Below, piece after piece: positions 25,959 through 33,626 of a stretch of DNA of 64,000 bases. The translations under genes and the position numbers were made by a program. The notes beneath the pieces were generated by a model. It searched no databases. It saw only the letters and a program-made list of their open reading frames with translations, and was not told where the DNA came from. Source of the DNA: Roseobacter sp. MED193. Lineage in GTDB: Bacteria; Pseudomonadota; Alphaproteobacteria; Rhodobacterales; Rhodobacteraceae. The stretch lies in assembly GCF_000152965.1 (NCBI RefSeq), contig NZ_AANB01000005.1, forward strand, positions 124,001 through 188,000. The letters are read 5' to 3'. The stretch's first letter is position 1; each line of letters starts with the position of its first letter.

Positions 25959-27462
25959 TCCGCTTTATGATGGTCTTTTTGGTATTCATGCCGAAAAGAC
26001 CACAGCCTTCCTTTATTTGCCCAATGGCCAGGTGATCACGCATAGGGATTTTCTGGCGAAAAGTGCCCAGATCGCCCATGTGACGGCGCAGATAGGGCTG
26101 AAGCCGGGAGACCGCGTTGCAGTTCAGGTTGAAAAATCCGCAGAGGCCCTGGCGCTTTATGCCGCCTGTGCCCAGGCGGGACTGGTCTTTTTGCCGCTCA
26201 ACACCGCCTACACAGTGGATGAGCTAAGCTATTTTATTGAGAACAGCGGCGCATCGTTGATTGTGTGCGATGGCGGCAGTGCAGATCAGTTGGGGATCGT
26301 GGCCAAGGACCTGAATGCAAAGATCGAAACCCTGAACAGTGATGGCGGCGGCAGCCTTATGGAACAGGCCCGCGAGATGGCGACCAGTTTTGCCACGGTT
26401 GAGCGTGACGGTGATGATCTGGCAGCCTTTCTCTATACCTCTGGCACGACGGGGCGTTCAAAAGGGGCGATGCTGACCCAGAACAACCTGTTGTCGAACG
26501 CGCAGACCCTGGTGGAGGAATGGCGTTTTACCTCGGCGGACGTGCTGCTGCATGCCCTGCCGATCTTTCACACCCATGGATTGTTCGTGGCGACAAATGT
26601 GACGCTGGCCGCAGGCGGCAGCATGATATTCCTGCCGAAATTCGATCTGGATCAGGTGCTTGATCGCCTGCCAGAGGCAACCACCATGATGGGGGTGCCG
26701 ACCTTTTATACCCGTCTGCTGGGGGATGCGCGTTTTACCAAAGAACTCAGCGCTCATATGCGCCTCTTCGTGTCAGGCTCGGCCCCCTTGCTGGCGGAAA
26801 CCCATGTTCAGTTTGAGCACCGTACTGGCCACCGGATACTGGAACGCTACGGCATGACAGAAACCAATATGAACACCTCAAACCCCTATGAGGGAGAGCG
26901 GCGGGCAGGCACAGTTGGCTTTCCCTTGCCTGGGGTCGAAGTCAGGATCTGCGATGCGGAGGGTACAGCCATGCCGCAGGGGGAGATTGGCGAAATAGAG
27001 GTGCGCGGCCCCAATGTCTTTAGGGGGTACTGGCAGATGCCAGAAAAAACGGCCGCTGAGCTGCGCGAGAACGGCTTTTTCATCACCGGGGATCTGGGGC
27101 GCATTGACCAGGACGGCTATGTTCAAATTGTCGGCCGCAACAAGGATCTGATTATCTCGGGAGGCTACAATATCTACCCCAAAGAAATCGAACTGGTTCT
27201 CGACGATCAGCCCGGCGTTCTGGAAAGCGCAGTGATTGGCGTGCCGCACCCAGATTTTGGGGAAACCGTCCTAGGGGTCATTGTTCCCGAAAACGGCGTG
27301 ACCCCGGATGTGGAAAGTATAGAGAAAGCTGTGAGCCAAAGCCTGGCCCGTTTCAAACATCCGCGCAAGCTCGTCATGCTGGAGGAGCTGCCGCGGAACA
27401 CCATGGGCAAGGTGCAAAAGAACATCCTGCGTGAGCAGTATCAAGGCATGTTCACATCCTGA
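25951..27462 (+). CDS. matB: Malonyl-CoA synthetase (AMP-forming)
   Basis: A 503-residue ANL-superfamily ligase activating malonate to malonyl-CoA with ATP and CoA. The P-loop LYTSGTTGRSKGAML, the YGMTETNMNTSNPYEGERRAGTVG segment typical of MatB, FITGDLGRID, and the C-terminal GGYNIYPKEIE hinge and PRNTMGKVQKN lysine are all present. The ATG at 25951 follows AAAGGACC and overlaps the decarboxylase stop; an earlier start at 25861 would be inside that gene. Last gene of the operon, followed by a strong terminator. Methylmalonate may also be accepted, as in other MatB enzymes. Confidence 0.93.
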   Translation: MANPLYDGLFGIHAEKTTAFLYLPNGQVITHRDFLAKSAQIAHVTAQIGLKPGDRVAVQVEKSAEALALYAACAQAGLVFLPLNTAYTVDELSYFIENSGASLIVCDGGSADQLGIVAKDLNAKIETLNSDGGGSLMEQAREMATSFATVERDGDDLAAFLYTSGTTGRSKGAMLTQNNLLSNAQTLVEEWRFTSADVLLHALPIFHTHGLFVATNVTLAAGGSMIFLPKFDLDQVLDRLPEATTMMGVPTFYTRLLGDARFTKELSAHMRLFVSGSAPLLAETHVQFEHRTGHRILERYGMTETNMNTSNPYEGERRAGTVGFPLPGVEVRICDAEGTAMPQGEIGEIEVRGPNVFRGYWQMPEKTAAELRENGFFITGDLGRIDQDGYVQIVGRNKDLIISGGYNIYPKEIELVLDDQPGVLESAVIGVPHPDFGETVLGVIVPENGVTPDVESIEKAVSQSLARFKHPRKLVMLEELPRNTMGKVQKNILREQYQGMFTS

Positions 27463-27494
27463 AGAAAGCTGCAGTTGTCCGCCGGACCTAAAGC

Positions 27495-27540
27495 GCGGCT
27501 CTTGTTGTACAATGAAACTTTCACAACAAGAGCCGCTTTT
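27495..27540 (+). terminator. Rho-independent terminator of the malonate operon
   Basis: GCGGCTCTTGTTGT (27495-27508) and ACAACAAGAGCCGC (27523-27536) form a perfect 14-base stem, followed by TTTT. Confidence 0.9.
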
Positions 27541-27881
27541 CGGCAGGGCGGGTCACACTGAATTTCGGTCCTGCAACGCAATTTCCCCTCAATTCCCGTG
27601 AAATCACCAGCTGGTTGACCTTTGATAAGGGCGCAGTTCAATTGACTGCGCCCCTTGGTTTTTGAGCCAATTATGCCTGTGGCAACGCGCCCCTAGGCGG
27701 AGGTCGATGAAAGGGAGTGCTGCCCTTTAGCAAGTCTCGGTGATTTTGGGCTTGCTGAAAATCTGAGATCCAGTAATTATACAAGTGAATAATTACTGGA
27801 TCTCACAGGATTCCTGAACGTTACCGACCTGCCTGTCACGGCAGGGGCGCCTTGGGACCTGTTTTCTGATGGGTGGGAAAG
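27541..27881. other. Intergenic region before aruH
   Basis: No gene is seen. The only clear structure is the 17-base inverted repeat described separately; the first half has no recognisable signal. Confidence 0.5.
27764..27805 (+). promoter_or_regulatory. Perfect 17-base inverted repeat upstream of aruH
   Basis: TGAGATCCAGTAATTAT (27764-27780) and its exact reverse complement (27789-27805) flank the eight-base spacer ACAAGTGA, 77 bases before the aruH ATG. There is no T tract, and the preceding operon already has its own terminator, so an operator or an attenuator/leader hairpin is more likely than a terminator. Confidence 0.6.
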
Positions 27882-29066
27882 ATGAAAACCACGGATGTTA
27901 CTAAACGACTGGCTTCCTTTGGTGGTGCCAAATGGGATCTCCACCTGGCCGCGCGTGACCGCATCGCGGCTGGCGCGGATATCGTCGAGATGACCATCGG
28001 CGAGCCCGATGTTCCGGTTCCGGCAGAGTTGATGGAGCGCTCCATCTCCTCGATGCGCGCCGGGCGCACGGGGTATTCCGATGGGCGAGGTGAAATCAAT
28101 CTGCGTCGTGCCCTGGCTGAAAGCTATAGCGCCAGCCGTGGACGAGAGTTTGAGCCGGATAATTTCCTGTGTTTTCCCGGCACCCAGACGGCTCTCTTTG
28201 CGGCGATGATGGGGGTAGCGCAGCACGGGGACGAAGTGCTGGTCGGAGACCCAATGTATGCGACCTATGAGGGTGTTGTGGCTGCCACAGGGGCGACTTT
28301 GGTGCCGGTGCCGCTCAGCCCGGAAAACGGCTTCCGCATGCAGGCTGCCGATGTGGCCGATCGGATCACGCCGCGTACCCGCGCGCTATTGCTCACCAGT
28401 CCCCACAACCCTACAGGTGCCATCTTGGGCAGATCCGAACTGTTGGAGCTGTGCGAATTGGCCCGGGTCCATGATTTCTGGATCATTTCAGATGAGGTCT
28501 ATGAGCAATTGGTTTTTGAGGGCTCGGAATTTGCCTCCCCTCTGTCGCTTGCGGAGTATGCTGATCGGGTTATTGCGGTCTCTTCGATTTCCAAGTCCCA
28601 CGCCTCTCCGGGGTTTCGCAGTGGCTGGTGCGTTGGTTCCAAGGCCTTCTGTGATGCGCTGCTGCCGTTCTCGGAAACCATGCTCTTTGGGAACCAGCCC
28701 TTTATTGCCGATATGACTGAACTGGCGATCCGCGAAGGCTCTTCTGTTTCTGCGGGGATGTGCGCGCGTTTCAGCCGCCGTGCCCGGCTGCTGTCGGAGC
28801 GGGTCGAAGCGGAAACCGCCCTGCAGGTGCATCGGCCCGAAGCGGGTATGTTTGCGATGATCAATGTTGCTGCAACGGGCATGACCGGTGATGACTATGC
28901 CTGGGATCTGTTGGACCACGGCGTTGCGGTGATGCCGGGTTCTGCTTTCAGTGAAAGCCTGACCTCCTGGGTCCGTGTGGCTTTGACAATTGATGACGCA
29001 GAGTTCGAGACCGCCCTCACCCGATTGATTTCTCACGCACAAAAATTGGCCAAGGGGGCAGCATGA
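27882..29066 (+). CDS. aruH: Class I aminotransferase, arginine:pyruvate transaminase type
   Basis: A PLP enzyme of 394 residues. Family marks are TIGEPDVPVPAEL, LLTSPHNPTGAILG, ISDEVYEQLVFEG and the PLP-lysine segment SSISKSHASPGFRSGW; the last is typical of AruH-type transaminases. In the arginine transaminase pathway AruH moves the amino group of arginine to pyruvate, giving 2-ketoarginine. The next gene encodes the matching decarboxylase, which supports the assignment. The ATG at 27882 with GGGTGGGAAAG upstream is preferred over a GTG three codons earlier. The stop overlaps aruI by four bases. Confidence 0.82.
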   Translation: MKTTDVTKRLASFGGAKWDLHLAARDRIAAGADIVEMTIGEPDVPVPAELMERSISSMRAGRTGYSDGRGEINLRRALAESYSASRGREFEPDNFLCFPGTQTALFAAMMGVAQHGDEVLVGDPMYATYEGVVAATGATLVPVPLSPENGFRMQAADVADRITPRTRALLLTSPHNPTGAILGRSELLELCELARVHDFWIISDEVYEQLVFEGSEFASPLSLAEYADRVIAVSSISKSHASPGFRSGWCVGSKAFCDALLPFSETMLFGNQPFIADMTELAIREGSSVSAGMCARFSRRARLLSERVEAETALQVHRPEAGMFAMINVAATGMTGDDYAWDLLDHGVAVMPGSAFSESLTSWVRVALTIDDAEFETALTRLISHAQKLAKGAA

Positions 29067-30670
29067 GCGAGGCAGTCAAGACCATTGGAGAGGCCCTGGT
29101 TGACGGGCTGAAGGCGCGCGAAGTCTCTTGCGTGTTTGGCATTCCCGGTGTGCACACGGTTGAGCTCTATCGTGGGGTTGCGGCTTCTGGCCTGCGCCAC
29201 GTGACACCGCGTCATGAACAGGGAGCGGGCTTTATGGCCGATGGCTATGCGCGCGTGTCTGGCAAGCCAGGTGTCGCCTTTGTCATCACCGGGCCGGGGC
29301 TGACCAATGTGCTGACGCCAATGGCACAGGCGCGCGCGGATTCGGTGCCGATGCTCGTGGTTTCAGGCGTCAATGCCCAGGCGAGCCTGGGCAAGGGCAT
29401 GGGGCATCTGCATGAGCTGCCAAACCAGCATGCGCTGGCCCAAACAGTTGCCTTGACATCGGAGCATATTGCCAAGGCAGAGGCTCTGGATCCGGCTCTA
29501 AACAAGGCTTTTGCGCCCTTTACCTCCGGTCGGCCGGGCCCAACCCATATTCAGATCCCGCTGGATGTTGCCGGTGATGCTGCGACGGATCTCTCGATGC
29601 CTGCGGTGGCTGAGCCCGCCCCTGTGAAGGCCGCGCAGCTGCAGGAGGCCGCGCGCCTTTTGGCACAGGCAAAGCACCCGGTTATTCTGGCAGGCGGTGG
29701 CGCCAAACGGGCAGCGGAGGCACTTCAGGCGCTGGCGGAACGCCTGGATGCTCCGGTTGTGCAAACCGCAAATGGCCGGGGGTTGATGCATCAACATGCT
29801 CTTGGTGTGCCTGCAAGCCCGAGCCTTGTGTCGGTGCGTGCCTTGATTGAAGGAGCCGATGTTGTGTTGGCCCTGGGAACTGAATTCGGCCCCACGGATT
29901 ACGACATGTATGCCACGGGTGAGTGGCCACAGATACAGCAATTGATCCGGGTCGATATCTGTGATCAGCAACTGTCCCGTCACCCGGCTTTGGTTCCGGT
30001 TCAGGCCGATGCGGTTGCCTTTGCAACAGATCTGCTGGCGGTCCTGCCGGCAGATTGCGCGGGCACAGATGGGGAGATCAGAGCTGCAGAAACCCGCGCG
30101 GCTGCGCTGCAGGAAATTGGGGCAGACTACCGGGGGCAGGTTGCCGTTTTAGGGGCTATGCGGGACGCCGTGCCAGGCAGTTTGATGGTGGGGGATTCCA
30201 CCCAGCCCATCTATGCAGGCAATCTCTATTATGATCACGACCGGCCAGGTGGCTGGTTCAATGCCGCTACGGGCTATGGTGCACTTGGCTATGGCATTCC
30301 TGCTGCCATTGGCGCTGCGATTGCTGCCCCTGATACGCCTGTTATCTGCATCGTTGGCGATGGGGGGGCGCAGTTCTCTCTGCCTGAGATCATGACCGCC
30401 GTGGACGAGAACCTTTCGATCACTTTTGTGATTTGGAACAATCAGGGGTACCGCGAAATCGCCACCTCGATGGAGGATGTAGGGGTCGAAGTTATCGGCT
30501 GCGATCCAACCCCCCCAAGTTTCGCAGGTACTGCCCAGTCCTTTGGGATCCCCCATGTTACGGTGACAACTGACCCCGCTGAGATATCTGCGGCCATTAC
30601 GAAAAATCAGGGCCAAGGGCCCAGAATTGTTGAAATTACTGCGCCTGTCTTTGCGCCAGCTAAGGATTAA
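29063..30670 (+). CDS. aruI: ThDP-dependent 2-ketoarginine (5-guanidino-2-oxopentanoate) decarboxylase
   Basis: A 535-residue thiamine-diphosphate enzyme of the acetolactate-synthase superfamily. The N-terminal domain has the catalytic Glu in PRHEQGAGFMADGYA, the middle domain a nucleotide-type fold (VILAGGGAKRAAEAL), and the C-terminal domain the ThDP/Mg motif IVGDGGAQFSLPEI with IWNNQGY. Next to aruH the assignment as AruI (2-ketoarginine to 4-guanidinobutanal + CO2) is strong. Four-base overlap with aruH. No guanidinobutyraldehyde dehydrogenase is present in the operon. Confidence 0.83.
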   Translation: MSEAVKTIGEALVDGLKAREVSCVFGIPGVHTVELYRGVAASGLRHVTPRHEQGAGFMADGYARVSGKPGVAFVITGPGLTNVLTPMAQARADSVPMLVVSGVNAQASLGKGMGHLHELPNQHALAQTVALTSEHIAKAEALDPALNKAFAPFTSGRPGPTHIQIPLDVAGDAATDLSMPAVAEPAPVKAAQLQEAARLLAQAKHPVILAGGGAKRAAEALQALAERLDAPVVQTANGRGLMHQHALGVPASPSLVSVRALIEGADVVLALGTEFGPTDYDMYATGEWPQIQQLIRVDICDQQLSRHPALVPVQADAVAFATDLLAVLPADCAGTDGEIRAAETRAAALQEIGADYRGQVAVLGAMRDAVPGSLMVGDSTQPIYAGNLYYDHDRPGGWFNAATGYGALGYGIPAAIGAAIAAPDTPVICIVGDGGAQFSLPEIMTAVDENLSITFVIWNNQGYREIATSMEDVGVEVIGCDPTPPSFAGTAQSFGIPHVTVTTDPAEISAAITKNQGQGPRIVEITAPVFAPAKD

Positions 30671-30674
30671 GCTG

Positions 30675-31457
30675 ATGAAGAACCCGAGTTTTGAATTCTC
30701 CCGCGCTATTACCCGTCGTCCTGCGTCCAGTATCGTTGACGGGTTGCGCGCCACCGATATGGGCACACCCAGCTTGACCGGCATGCTGGCCGCCCATGCG
30801 CAATATGTGGCGGCGCTCAAAAGCACGGGTGCAGAGGTGATCGAGTTGGAACCGCTGGAGGCTTTTCCAGATGCGGTTTTTGTAGAGGACACCGCGCTTT
30901 GCCTGCCACAGGGGGCAGTACTGATGCGCCCTGGGGCCCCGTCGCGTATGGGGGAAGTGGCCGAGATGGCGCCTACCCTGCGGCAGTGCTACGCCGATGT
31001 TCGTGAAATCAGCGGCCCCGGCCATATTGAGGGCGGCGATATCCTGGTGACGGGGCGCGAAGTGCTGGTTGGTCGCTCGGACCGGACCGATGCGGCGGGC
31101 GTTGCCGAACTGGCGGAGATAGTTGCGGAGTGGGGGCACAGCCTGCGCGAGGTTTTCACCCCCCCGGGTGTTTTGCATTTTAAGACGGATTGTTCACTGA
31201 TGGACGGTGAGACGATTCTGTCGACCAAACGTCTGTCGGCTTCTGGCTGTTTTGAGGGCTACAGGATTCTGGATGTGGCCGAGGGGGAAGAGGCCGCAGC
31301 CAATGCCATCCGCTTTAACAACTTGGTGCTGTGCCCTGCGGGGTTCCCGCGCACGGTAGAGATGCTGGATAAGGCCGGTTTTGAAGTGGTGCAGATCGAC
31401 AATGCTGACTGTGCCAAACTGGATGGTGGCATGTCCTGCCTGTCCTTGCGGTTTTGA
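30675..31457 (+). CDS. Dimethylarginine dimethylaminohydrolase (DDAH) family
   Basis: A 260-residue guanidino-modifying enzyme. The family residues are visible: the DAVFVEDTA acid pair region (about residues 66-73), Glu119 in GHIEGGD, the catalytic His168 in LHFKTDCS and the nucleophile Cys255 in DGGMSCLSL. DDAHs hydrolyse N-omega-methylated arginines to citrulline plus methylamines. The gene starts five bases after aruI (AAGGA upstream of the ATG at 30675). It may handle methylarginines for the same operon, or act on another guanidino compound; the substrate is not decided by sequence. Confidence 0.85.
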   Translation: MKNPSFEFSRAITRRPASSIVDGLRATDMGTPSLTGMLAAHAQYVAALKSTGAEVIELEPLEAFPDAVFVEDTALCLPQGAVLMRPGAPSRMGEVAEMAPTLRQCYADVREISGPGHIEGGDILVTGREVLVGRSDRTDAAGVAELAEIVAEWGHSLREVFTPPGVLHFKTDCSLMDGETILSTKRLSASGCFEGYRILDVAEGEEAAANAIRFNNLVLCPAGFPRTVEMLDKAGFEVVQIDNADCAKLDGGMSCLSLRF

Positions 31458-31469
31458 ATTCATGCCCCG

Positions 31470-31499
31470 CCGCAGATCTGCTTAACTGCGGATCTGTGG
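31470..31499. terminator. Possible terminator between DDAH and rpiR-like genes
   Basis: CCGCAGATCTGC and GCGGATCTGTGG (31488-31499) can pair over 12 bases with G-U or mismatched positions. The right arm lies in the 3' end of the regulator gene. Weak. Confidence 0.4.
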
Positions 31500-32393
31500 C
31501 AGTTTAGATCCTGTCCAATAGGCGCCGCTGTCCTGTCTTAGGGCCTCATAGGCCTCTATGCGCTGACGTGCCTCGGCGCCGCCTGCCTCAATCAGATGGG
31601 ACAGCAGGCAATCAAGCACTGCCATTGCCCCCCCATAGGCGCCAAAGGGATGTGCAGAGGCGGTGGTTACTGGGAGCACATGATCGACGTCTACGCCTGG
31701 CGCGATAACCTCGCTGTCTGAAATCAGCACAATTTGGGCTCCAAGCCTGCGGGCCTGACGCAGAGCTTTGATGGTGCTGGCGGAATAGGGTGCAAAGGTG
31801 ATGGCGATCAGGCAATCCTCAGCTCCGAGCCCGATCAGATCATCCAGGGTCGTGCCAATGTGACGGGGCACCAAATCGATCGTGGGTAGCGCCATGCGAG
31901 CGACGTAGTGAAAATAATACGCCAGTGCATAGCTGGCGCGACTGCCCGTCACATAGCAGTGCTTCGCCTGTCGTAGGGTTTTAACAATCGCTTGCGTGCG
32001 GTCCGCCCCCATCTGCCGCAGCGACCGAGAGACCATGTTCAGCTCGCTCTGCACCATGCGTGCCTGCTGAGCCGCTGTCGGCCCAGCCTCGGCCATCTGC
32101 GCGATCCAATCCGCCCCAAGGTTGCTTTCGTTGGTGGTGATCAACGCATCGCGGAAGGGGCGGCGCAGGGCTTCAAAACTGTCATAGCCAAGGCGATCAG
32201 CGAGCCGCACAAAGCTATTTGCGCTGATCTGTGCTTTTCGCGCGGTGTCGCGGACGGGATCCAGTGCAAAACTGCCTGGGTTGTCGATAATATATTTTGC
32301 CGCCTGCGCCAGTTTGGTAGGCATCTGCACGATCTGGTCCTTCAGAGCGGCGATCAGGCGGGCGGTTTGTTTCGGGTCAAGATGTGGGTCCAT
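31482..32393 (-). CDS. RpiR/MurR-family transcriptional regulator
   Basis: A regulator with an N-terminal helix-turn-helix of the RpiR type (DTARKAQISANSFVRLADRLGYDSFEALRRPFRDAL, about residues 45-90) and a C-terminal SIS domain (about 125-270; HCYVTGSRASYALAYYF, LIAITFAPYSASTIKALRQARRLGAQIVLISDS). It converges on the aruH-aruI-DDAH operon and is the only local regulator, so it may control that operon. Start choice is uncertain: ATG at 32393 (303 residues) or ATG at 32438 (318 residues); neither has a strong ribosome site. Confidence 0.83.
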   Translation of the reverse strand: MDPHLDPKQTARLIAALKDQIVQMPTKLAQAAKYIIDNPGSFALDPVRDTARKAQISANSFVRLADRLGYDSFEALRRPFRDALITTNESNLGADWIAQMAEAGPTAAQQARMVQSELNMVSRSLRQMGADRTQAIVKTLRQAKHCYVTGSRASYALAYYFHYVARMALPTIDLVPRHIGTTLDDLIGLGAEDCLIAITFAPYSASTIKALRQARRLGAQIVLISDSEVIAPGVDVDHVLPVTTASAHPFGAYGGAMAVLDCLLSHLIEAGGAEARQRIEAYEALRQDSGAYWTGSKLPQIRS

Positions 32394-32438
32394 GGTGTGA
32401 TAGAAGCATATGATCTCTTCGTGCGAAATCCAAAACAT

Positions 32439-32717
32439 GTGTATTTAGCTTGATCTGCCGTCAACTAATAGCTGGCCGTGAAGTCCTGCTTTTGGTGGCC
32501 GTTATGTTTGGTCTGGGAAAGCGGCTATGATTGTGGGGTTGTAAAAAAGGCCAATCAACATGTCTCAGATCAGTAAAGTGGCAGAAAACGCGATCGCCTC
32601 ATTTTAATTCGCTGACAAGAGTGCAAGGATCACTCACGTGATGATTGCAATTCTTGATTGCGGCTTGCAGTGTCTTTGGGGAGCTGAGACAAAGCGAAAG
32701 AGCCAGGAGGTTCAGAC
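32439..32717. other. Intergenic region between rpiR-like and phnD-like genes
   Basis: About 280-320 bases without a supported gene. A 15-codon frame at 32560-32607 is too short to support. The last bases carry the CAGGAGG ribosome site of the next gene. Confidence 0.45.
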
Positions 32718-33608
32718 ATGAAGCAGACGGAAAGCAGCGTTTCCTCGGCTGCATTAAAATGCCGACGTATCTGCGGCACTGTCTTGCTAATTGCTCTGAT
32801 GCTTTTGACAATTGGCCTTAGCGAGGCGCGCGCTGAAATCTCTCTGACCTTTGGGACCTATGCTGCGGATAAACCCACGGAAACCGTGCGTCAGTACCGG
32901 CCCTTTTTGGCCTTCCTGGAAGAGCGTTTGTCTCAGCGGCTGGGGAAACCTGTTACGATCAAGATGTCAATCTCCAAGCAATATGTCGAGGCCGTGCGCC
33001 AGCTGGCCGAGGGCAAGATTGATTTGGCCCGCTTTGGTCCTGCTTCCTATGTCAGGGCCAAGCAGCTCAACCCTGGGATCCGTATCGTTGCGATTGAGAC
33101 GAAAAAAGGTAAGAAGCGCTTTACAGGGGTGATTGTGGTGCATCGCGACAGTCCCATTCAGTCCTTGGAGGAGCTGGCTGGCCTGACCTTTGCTTTTGGG
33201 GATCAGCTGTCAACAACCGGGCGATATCTGGCGCAGGCGCAGCTCCTTGGCGCGGGTATCACCAGTGTGGATCTGCGCGGATTTTCCTACTTGGGGCGGC
33301 ATGATCTGGTGGGTGAGGCGGTTGGCGCCAGAAAATTTGCAGCGGGGGCCCTAAAGCAGAGCACGTTTCGAACACTTGTTGCCAAGGGTGTCCCGATCCG
33401 AGTTCTGGTCTCATTTGAAAATGTGACAAACCCTTGGCTGGCCTCTGCTGATTTAGATTTGGAGATATTGCAGGCAATCCGGGATGTCATGTTGGCACCG
33501 CAGAACGTAGAGATCATCCGGAATATTTCTAACAATGGATTTTTGCCGAGTGACGATGCAGATTTTAATTTGATCCGCGAAGCCATCGAGCAAAGTCGCA
33601 GCTTTTAG
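32718..33608 (+). CDS. PhnD-like periplasmic binding protein
   Basis: A 296-residue secreted protein with a long signal region (hydrophobic stretch about residues 19-38, cleavage near EARAE). The body (LTFGTYAADKPTETVRQYRPFLAFLEERL, EGKIDLARFGPASYVRAKQL, IQSLEELAGLTFAFGDQLSTTG) is that of phosphate/phosphonate/phosphite-type binding proteins. No ABC permease or ATPase gene is nearby; instead a hybrid histidine kinase follows after 18 bases. I infer that it serves as the periplasmic sensory partner of that kinase. The ATG at 32718 has CAGGAGG nearby. Ligand unknown. Confidence 0.82.
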   Translation: MKQTESSVSSAALKCRRICGTVLLIALMLLTIGLSEARAEISLTFGTYAADKPTETVRQYRPFLAFLEERLSQRLGKPVTIKMSISKQYVEAVRQLAEGKIDLARFGPASYVRAKQLNPGIRIVAIETKKGKKRFTGVIVVHRDSPIQSLEELAGLTFAFGDQLSTTGRYLAQAQLLGAGITSVDLRGFSYLGRHDLVGEAVGARKFAAGALKQSTFRTLVAKGVPIRVLVSFENVTNPWLASADLDLEILQAIRDVMLAPQNVEIIRNISNNGFLPSDDADFNLIREAIEQSRSF

Positions 33609-33626
33609 CGCGGGAAGAATAGAGAA

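Noticed and set aside
32560-32607. 15-codon frame (MSQISKVAENAIASF) upstream of the phnD-like gene
   Set aside because: Too short to support without conservation data; could be a leader peptide but nothing shows it.
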